From contig JBJTOZ010000190.1 in assembly GCA_046074825.1 (NCBI GenBank), positions 1 to 7,563 of the forward strand: a DNA stretch of 7,563 nt, read 5' to 3'. Under the pieces are notes generated by a model, which was given only the letters and a program-made list of their open reading frames with translations, did no database searches and was not told the origin of the DNA. Made by a program: the position numbers and the translations under genes. Below are positions 1 through 4,656 of this stretch, piece by piece (the first letter of the stretch is position 1; the number at the start of each line of letters is the position of its first letter). This DNA is from JAGVSR01 sp046074825. GTDB lineage: Bacteria; Pseudomonadota; Alphaproteobacteria; Rhizobiales; Hyphomicrobiaceae.

Positions 1-739
1 CTAACGGAATGGGAAAGCCGATGGGCTGGGCGGCCGCATTAATAGCCAATATCATCAATCCACCGCCAACTTTCATTTGATCAATAATTCCATTTTCAGC
101 CTCAACTTCTGCAGTACATCCTGCAGAGTGACAGAGAGCATATTTCATTTCTATTAGCTTAATATCTTTATCGTCTATCTTCTCATTCTTCGAAGCCTTA
201 TCCCATTGATCTTTGGTATACACAGAAGCACGTAGTCCTGGCGGTAGAGCCATTCCCAACGGAACCATAACCATGAGATGTTTTTTATCTTGCCCTTCCA
301 CCTCACGAATTGCAGCTGATACTAAAACCATGCCAGTATTTCCATCTAGTCTTTCGTGATGAGTAAGACAGATATTTTTTTCTTCTTTTATCTCTTTCCC
401 ATCCTCACCCTTTTTCACTAGAGGCGTTTTCTCACAGAGCTTTACCCATGCACTTTTATTTGCAGCACTTTCTTTATTATTTTGATTTGTTTCTTGAGCC
501 GTTGTTTTATTTGAAGCTGGTGCATCTTTAGGCACTATTTTTGGAGCTTCTTTACTAGAGGGTACTACAGGCGCTGGAGCTTGTGGCTGACTTTTATTTA
601 CAGGAGGTTGTTTGGAAGCAGGTTCAATCGTTGGAGCAACCTGCGCATGGAGTGAGACCACACCTGAAGTCAGTAAAGTGGAAAGTAGGAAGGAGCGGAA
701 TATTCCCGTTTTTATAGCCCTGCAGATTACATTTTCCAT
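1..739 (-). CDS. IalB-family (invasion-associated locus B) exported protein, C-terminus cut off by window edge
   Basis: Seen: 246 codons are open from ATG at 739-737 to the left edge with no stop, so the gene continues outside. Residues 1-32 form a signal peptide: basic start (R7, K10, R15), hydrophobic stretch around 17-30, probable cleavage after A32 (LHA|Q). Residues 33-95 are a low-complexity linker rich in Pro, Ala, Lys, Asn and Gln. The folded domain begins near W98 (AWVKLC) and has four cysteines, C102, C124, C203 and C208, the last two as CHSAGC. The visible end, QPIGFPIPL, resembles the family C-terminus, so perhaps 10-20 residues are missing. Family knowledge: IalB proteins are periplasmic or envelope proteins common in Hyphomicrobiales; Bartonella IalB is linked to erythrocyte invasion. 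Inference: this is an envelope paralogue with two probable disulfides. It need not be the true invasion factor, since ialA is not visible. The start is supported by an excellent ribosome binding site. Confidence 0.85.
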   Translation of the reverse strand, partial: MENVICRAIKTGIFRSFLLSTLLTSGVVSLHAQVAPTIEPASKQPPVNKSQPQAPAPVVPSSKEAPKIVPKDAPASNKTTAQETNQNNKESAANKSAWVKLCEKTPLVKKGEDGKEIKEEKNICLTHHERLDGNTGMVLVSAAIREVEGQDKKHLMVMVPLGMALPPGLRASVYTKDQWDKASKNEKIDDKDIKLIEMKYALCHSAGCTAEVEAENGIIDQMKVGGGLMILAINAAAQPIGFPIPL

Positions 740-747
740 ACTTTAGT

Positions 748-756
748 CTCCCCCCT
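748..756 (-). promoter_or_regulatory. Strong Shine-Dalgarno site of the ialB-like gene
   Basis: On the minus strand this reads AGGGGGGAG, followed by 8 nt before the ATG at 739. It is by far the best ribosome binding site in the window and it fixes the start of the ialB-like gene. It suggests efficient translation, in contrast to the weak sites before the yejA-like and ligase genes. Confidence 0.8.
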
Positions 757-788
757 TTAATATCATCAAGCACAAAATAATTCTTTGT

Positions 789-794
789 ATGATA
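789..794 (-). promoter_or_regulatory. Possible -10 box for the ialB-like gene (weak)
   Basis: The minus strand reads TATCAT, five of six matches to the sigma-70 -10 consensus, about 44 nt upstream of the ATG. No good -35 box lies at 16-18 nt: a TTGTAA (809-814) is only 14 nt away. In so AT-rich a region a chance match is likely. If real, the inverted repeat at 803-824 would lie over the spacer and -35 region. Confidence 0.2.
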
Positions 795-802
795 GCTCTT
801 TT

Positions 803-824
803 TCTAAATTACAAATAATTTAGA
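803..824. repeat. Perfect 9-bp inverted repeat, candidate operator
   Basis: TCTAAATTA (803-811) and TAATTTAGA (816-824) are exact reverse complements separated by the 4-nt spacer CAAA. The repeat lies 64 bp upstream of the ialB-like start and about 245 bp upstream of the yejA-like start. Its AT-rich arms and dyad symmetry fit a binding site for a dimeric regulator. It could also fold into a weak hairpin, but no T-run follows on either strand, so a terminator is unlikely. The regulator cannot be named from sequence alone. The symmetry is observed; the operator role is inference. Confidence 0.45.
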
Positions 825-908
825 GGCTTAAATGAAATGAATAGAATTTATTTAATTGTCATAGAGTGACCTTCTTTTACTGAATAAGTATTTGATTAAG
901 GCAATCCC

Positions 909-968
909 ATGACACTAAAGATAGAAAAGATCAATTCTTGTACAACATACAATGATATTTTATCGTGA
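909..968 (+). other. Possible 19-codon leader ORF upstream of the yejA-like gene (doubtful)
   Basis: ATG at 909 opens 19 sense codons (MTLKIEKINSCTTYNDILS) ending at TGA 966-968. A TAAGG (897-901) sits 7 nt before the ATG, an acceptable Shine-Dalgarno spacing. There is no repeated-codon attenuator pattern and no following terminator hairpin. ORFs this short are expected by chance, so I do not call it a gene. It is recorded because it is the only ribosome-site-preceded ORF noticed in the gap. Confidence 0.12.
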
Positions 969-1069
969 AATTCAAATAACAAAGAGTTTTATATCAAAAT
1001 ACTAAGTACAAAAAATTGAGAAAAATCAGTAAAACAATTCACCCACGTTTTATCAAGAGATTTTAAACC

Positions 1070-3022
1070 ATGTGGGAAAAACTGTTCTTTAAATTGATAT
1101 CCGTTACGAGAATAAAATTCATTAGAAGAAATCAAAAAGATCAAAGAGTTAACAACCTTTTGAAAAGAGTTCATGCAAAAGTAAGGCAAAAAAAATATTT
1201 TCTTATCGCCTTAGTTAGTCTCTGTTCTCAATGCGTCTTTCTTGCTACGGAAGCTCATGAAACCAAGCATTTGAATAATGATGGGACACATCCACTGAAC
1301 CATGCAATTTCTATGCATGGCTCTCCTCTCTATCCTTCAGATTTCGCTTATTTTCCGTATGTCAATCCTAACGCTCCCAAAGGCGGACAGGTCGTTCTTG
1401 GACAAACAGGTTCATTTGATACTACAAATCCTTTCATAATTCGTGGTGAACCTGCAGCTGGGATTCGAGAGTATGTCTTTGAATCACTTATGGCGCGCGG
1501 TCTTGATGAACCCTTTACGATGTATGCGCTTATTGCAGAAAACATTTATGTTCCCAATGATAGAAAATCTGTAACTTTCTATCTCAATTCAAATGCAAAA
1601 TTCTCAGATGACAAACCTATCACAGCCGATGATGTCATTTATTCTATGGAAACACTTCGGGAATTTGGCCGCCCAAACCACAGAAATTCATATAAAAAAG
1701 TTATTAAATCAGAAAAAATCGACAAGCTTGTCGTCAAATTTACATTTGATGATAGTGGTGATCGTGAGATGCCCCTCATCATGGCATCTATGCCCGTATT
1801 ACCGAAGCATATCTTTTCATCAAAAACATTTGACCAAACTACACTTGAACCACAGATAGGATCAGGGCCCTATGTCATAGATTCAGTAGATCCTGGAAGA
1901 TCCATTACATATCGTAGAAACTCTTTGTACTGGGGCAAAGATCTTCCCGTAAACCGAGGTAGATTTAATTTTGATACTATCCGATTTGAATATTTTCGCG
2001 ATTCAACCTCACAATTTGAAGATTTCAAATTAGGTCGTCTTGATCTGAGAACAGAGGATGATCCGAAATTATGGGCAGAAGGTTATAACATATCATCAAG
2101 AATTGATGGTCGTATCACCTTACATGAAATTGAGACTGGACTTCCCGCAGGGATGTCAGCGCTTGCATTCAACATCAGAAAATCAGTTTTTCAAGACAAA
2201 CGCGTTCGACAAGCCCTCATTTTACTATTTAATTTTGAATGGCTTAACAAAACACTTTATCATGGTCTTTACAAACGAACTGAGAGTTATTTTTCACGAT
2301 CTGTCCTTTCTAGTGCAGGACATCCTGCAAATCCCATAGAACGTAATTTTCTAAAGGATTATCCAAATGCAGTTTTGCCAGAGATCATGGAAGGACATTA
2401 TCGTTTCCCAGCAGGTGATGATTCAGTCCGCTACCGTCAGAATGCACAAGAAGCTCTTTCACTATTGCGCGAAGCGGGGTACGAAATAAAAGGGGGAGCG
2501 CTCCTAAACACAGAAACAAGCCTGCCTTTCACTTTTGAAATTATGGCAAGCTCAACAAAACAACAAAAATTGATAAATAGCTTTATTTCTGATCTCTCAA
2601 AAATTGGAATTAAAGCACGATTAAGAGTAGTTGATAGCGCTCAATATCAATCACGGCTTAAAGATTTTGATTATGATATGATACAATCATCGTGGCCCTC
2701 CTCTCTTTCTCCTGGAAACGAACAAGTTTTTCGATGGGATTCACGTACTGCAGACACACCAGGCTCTTATAATTATGTAGGTGTAAAGAACCCTGCTGTA
2801 GATGCTATGATAAAAAATTTACTCGCTGCTTACGATGAAGAGACCTTTGTTTCCGCTGTGAGAGCGCTCGATCGAGTTCTCCTGTCAGGACATTATGTGA
2901 TCCCCCTCTTTCATGCCTCAAAACAATGGGTTGCTTCATGGAGACAGATCGTTGGTCCAACTAGACCGCCCTTATGGGGATTTAATCTTGATAGTTGGTG
3001 GATTGTTGAAGAGAATAGATAA
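1070..3022 (+). CDS. YejA-like oligopeptide ABC transporter periplasmic binding protein
   Basis: Periplasmic binding protein of the SBP_bac_5 family that captures peptides (or related solutes) and hands them to an inner-membrane ABC permease. Seen: a basic N-terminus, a hydrophobic signal segment at residues 43-60 and probable cleavage near A62 (ATEA|HE). Next comes the YejA-type signature, HGSPLYPSDFAYF at 83-95 and YVNPNAPKGG at 97-106. Typical family segments follow: YVFESLMA (135-142), KFSDDKPITADDVIYS (177-192) and the end FNLDSWWI (638-645). Its 650 residues slightly exceed the usual roughly 600-620. No LxxC lipobox is convincing, so it is probably soluble. The start is uncertain: ATG 1070 has only a weak AAGAGA site (1055-1060) and gives a 42-residue pre-signal extension. 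TTG 1160 would give 620 residues and a normal signal peptide. No yejB, yejE or yejF gene adjoins it, so it looks like an orphan. The ligase gene follows after 39 bp. Confidence 0.9.
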   Translation: MWEKLFFKLISVTRIKFIRRNQKDQRVNNLLKRVHAKVRQKKYFLIALVSLCSQCVFLATEAHETKHLNNDGTHPLNHAISMHGSPLYPSDFAYFPYVNPNAPKGGQVVLGQTGSFDTTNPFIIRGEPAAGIREYVFESLMARGLDEPFTMYALIAENIYVPNDRKSVTFYLNSNAKFSDDKPITADDVIYSMETLREFGRPNHRNSYKKVIKSEKIDKLVVKFTFDDSGDREMPLIMASMPVLPKHIFSSKTFDQTTLEPQIGSGPYVIDSVDPGRSITYRRNSLYWGKDLPVNRGRFNFDTIRFEYFRDSTSQFEDFKLGRLDLRTEDDPKLWAEGYNISSRIDGRITLHEIETGLPAGMSALAFNIRKSVFQDKRVRQALILLFNFEWLNKTLYHGLYKRTESYFSRSVLSSAGHPANPIERNFLKDYPNAVLPEIMEGHYRFPAGDDSVRYRQNAQEALSLLREAGYEIKGGALLNTETSLPFTFEIMASSTKQQKLINSFISDLSKIGIKARLRVVDSAQYQSRLKDFDYDMIQSSWPSSLSPGNEQVFRWDSRTADTPGSYNYVGVKNPAVDAMIKNLLAAYDEETFVSAVRALDRVLLSGHYVIPLFHASKQWVASWRQIVGPTRPPLWGFNLDSWWIVEENR

Positions 3023-3061
3023 AAAATATACCTTGTTATTTTCATTCTTTTCGATGGCCTA

Positions 3062-4630
3062 ATGCAATCTGAATTATATTATCCAAATTCGTCAATTCCT
3101 GAATTTTTTAATATGGCTGAGTATTGTATTGGACAGCAGGCCAAACATAATAAAAATAAGAGTGCTTTAGTTGTAATAAATGATCCAGATTTGAGTATTC
3201 CCCCATCTGAAAATTGGACATTTGGGGAATTAGAAAATGCCATTTTAAATGTGTCTTCTGGACTTTCTGACCTAGGATTAAAATTTGGACAACGTCTTTT
3301 AATCAGACTTGATAATACGAGTACTTATCCAATTCTTTACTTTGCAGGCATCGCTACAGGTCTTATTTCAATTGCGACGTCAAATCAACTGACGCCAAAT
3401 GAAGCGAAATTTATTTATTCAGATTGTTCTCCTCATGCTATAGCACTCTCCGATCATCTTCCTAAAGAGGAAATTCCTGAAGGTGTAATCATTCTCAGGG
3501 AAAATGATATACGAGCTATGATCCTCAATGGATATCGAGGCACATATGCAAAAACACGAGCACAAGATCCTGCCTATCTCTTGTATACTTCAGGGACAAC
3601 GGCAAATCCTAAAGGGGTTATTCATGCGCACCGTGTCGCCTTGGGTCGCTCTCCAACTTATCAAGGATGGTATGGTTTTAAAAAGAATGACATCATGTTA
3701 CATGCTGGAGCATTTAATTGGACATATACTTTAGGAACAGGTCTTATCGATCCTTGGGCTAATGGACTAACTAGTTCAATTTTTATAGGTAATAAAGACC
3801 CTGAAGTTTGGCCCAATATTATTCGCAAAAGCCGATGTACACTCTTTGCTGCTGTTCCAAGCCTTTTTAGACAAATCCTTAAATATACTCCTCAGGGTAG
3901 TATTGAACTTGGATGTCTAAGGCATGGTCTAATTGCTGGAGAGACGCCTCAACCTAATCTTTTTGACGATTGGTTTAATAGGACAAATACAAAGCTTTAC
4001 GAAGCTCTTGGTATGAGTGAAATTTCCACGTATATTTCAACATACCCTGGAATGATAAGAAAAACTGGATCTCCTGGACGACCTCAAGAAGGACGCAGTG
4101 TTGCTATTCTACCTGTTGAAGGGGGTACGGAACCGCTGCCTGTGGGGAGCATTGGATTGTTGGCTATTAAGAGGAATGATCCAGGATTAATGATTGGATA
4201 TTGGAACCGCCCTCAAGAGGAAATGGAAGTCTACAGGGGGGAATGGTTCATTGGAGGTGATCTCGCATTAATGGACCATGAAGGCTATATTTTTCCTAAA
4301 GGACGGGCCAATGAAGTGATGAAAGTTTTGGGGTACAGAGTTTCTCCATTCGAGGTTGAAGCAGTATTATGCCAGCATCCTGACATAGCGGAAGTTGCAT
4401 GCACTGAAATATCCCCTCGGAATGATATAGTTGTTATTGGTGCTTTTCTTGTAGCTAAACCAGGCCACCAAATTTGTGAAAATTCTATTGATCAATTTCT
4501 GCAAGATAAATTGGCTCCCTACAAAAGACCAAAAGAATATATATATATGGAGAAATTGCCTAGAACTTCAAATGGAAAAATAAAAAGGACAGATTTAAAA
4601 AAATTTTATGCTAATTTAAAAATTTATTGA
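3062..4630 (+). CDS. AMP-forming acyl/aryl-CoA ligase (ANL superfamily)
   Basis: Cytoplasmic enzyme expected to activate a carboxylic acid with ATP to an acyl-adenylate and then load it on CoA. Seen in 522 residues: the phosphate-binding loop LYTSGTTANPKGV (174-186), the adenine/core motif YEALGMSE (313-320), WFIGGD (395-400), GYIFPKGRANEVMK (408-421), GYRVSPFEVE (424-433), and the C-terminal NGKIKR whose K506 is the expected adenylation lysine. The motif order and length are complete, so the gene looks intact. The overall look, with an N-terminal TFGELENAI region (53-61), recalls benzoate- or cyclohexanecarboxylate-CoA ligase-like enzymes, but the substrate cannot be read from sequence. Oddities: the usual TGD is GGD, and the hinge region GRxDD is GRANE. 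The start has no strong Shine-Dalgarno. The gene lies 39 bp after the yejA-like stop without a terminator, so cotranscription is likely. It converges with mfd. Confidence 0.9.
   Translation: MQSELYYPNSSIPEFFNMAEYCIGQQAKHNKNKSALVVINDPDLSIPPSENWTFGELENAILNVSSGLSDLGLKFGQRLLIRLDNTSTYPILYFAGIATGLISIATSNQLTPNEAKFIYSDCSPHAIALSDHLPKEEIPEGVIILRENDIRAMILNGYRGTYAKTRAQDPAYLLYTSGTTANPKGVIHAHRVALGRSPTYQGWYGFKKNDIMLHAGAFNWTYTLGTGLIDPWANGLTSSIFIGNKDPEVWPNIIRKSRCTLFAAVPSLFRQILKYTPQGSIELGCLRHGLIAGETPQPNLFDDWFNRTNTKLYEALGMSEISTYISTYPGMIRKTGSPGRPQEGRSVAILPVEGGTEPLPVGSIGLLAIKRNDPGLMIGYWNRPQEEMEVYRGEWFIGGDLALMDHEGYIFPKGRANEVMKVLGYRVSPFEVEAVLCQHPDIAEVACTEISPRNDIVVIGAFLVAKPGHQICENSIDQFLQDKLAPYKRPKEYIYMEKLPRTSNGKIKRTDLKKFYANLKIY
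4537..4548 (+). repeat. (AT)6 microsatellite inside the ligase gene
   Basis: Six consecutive AT units lie within the codons for KEYIYMEKLP, a few residues before the catalytic lysine K506. Gain or loss of one unit would shift the frame and remove the C-terminal catalytic segment. The tract is short and may simply reflect AT-rich composition. Confidence 0.7.
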
Positions 4631-4656
4631 TTTATTTCTGTTCACTTCTTATTCAC

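Larger units (their letters stand above)
740..1069. other. Divergent intergenic region between ialB-like and yejA-like genes
   Basis: This 330-bp AT-rich stretch separates two divergent genes for exported proteins and must hold both promoters. Besides the ribosome binding site and the 9-bp inverted repeat listed separately, I see a TTGTCA (856-861) with no good -10 box at the right distance. TTGTAC (938-943) is followed 17 nt later by TATCGT (961-966), a weak promoter-like pair on the plus strand. TTGTACAA (938-945) is an 8-bp palindrome. A possible 19-codon ORF lies at 909-968. No tRNA, known riboswitch or stable GC-rich hairpin is apparent. Confidence 0.6.

Noticed and set aside
989..1189. 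66-codon ORF on the minus strand facing the yejA-like start
   Set aside because: It lies opposite the N-terminal coding/leader region, has no recognisable domain and no convincing ribosome site; AT-rich composition explains it.
1196..1249. Possible lipoprotein signal in the yejA-like protein, with cysteines C52 and C55 in the hydrophobic segment
   Set aside because: The residues before each cysteine (VSL and CSQ) do not fit the lipobox, and a normal signal-peptidase I site follows.
1348..2339. Small ORFs of 65-93 codons inside the yejA-like gene
   Set aside because: They are alternative-frame readings of a clearly conserved binding-protein gene.
4597..4630. AT-rich partial dyad near the end of the ligase gene, considered as a terminator
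   Set aside because: The arms contain only A and T, the spacing is poor and the dyad lies inside coding sequence; it would be too unstable to count as an intrinsic terminator.
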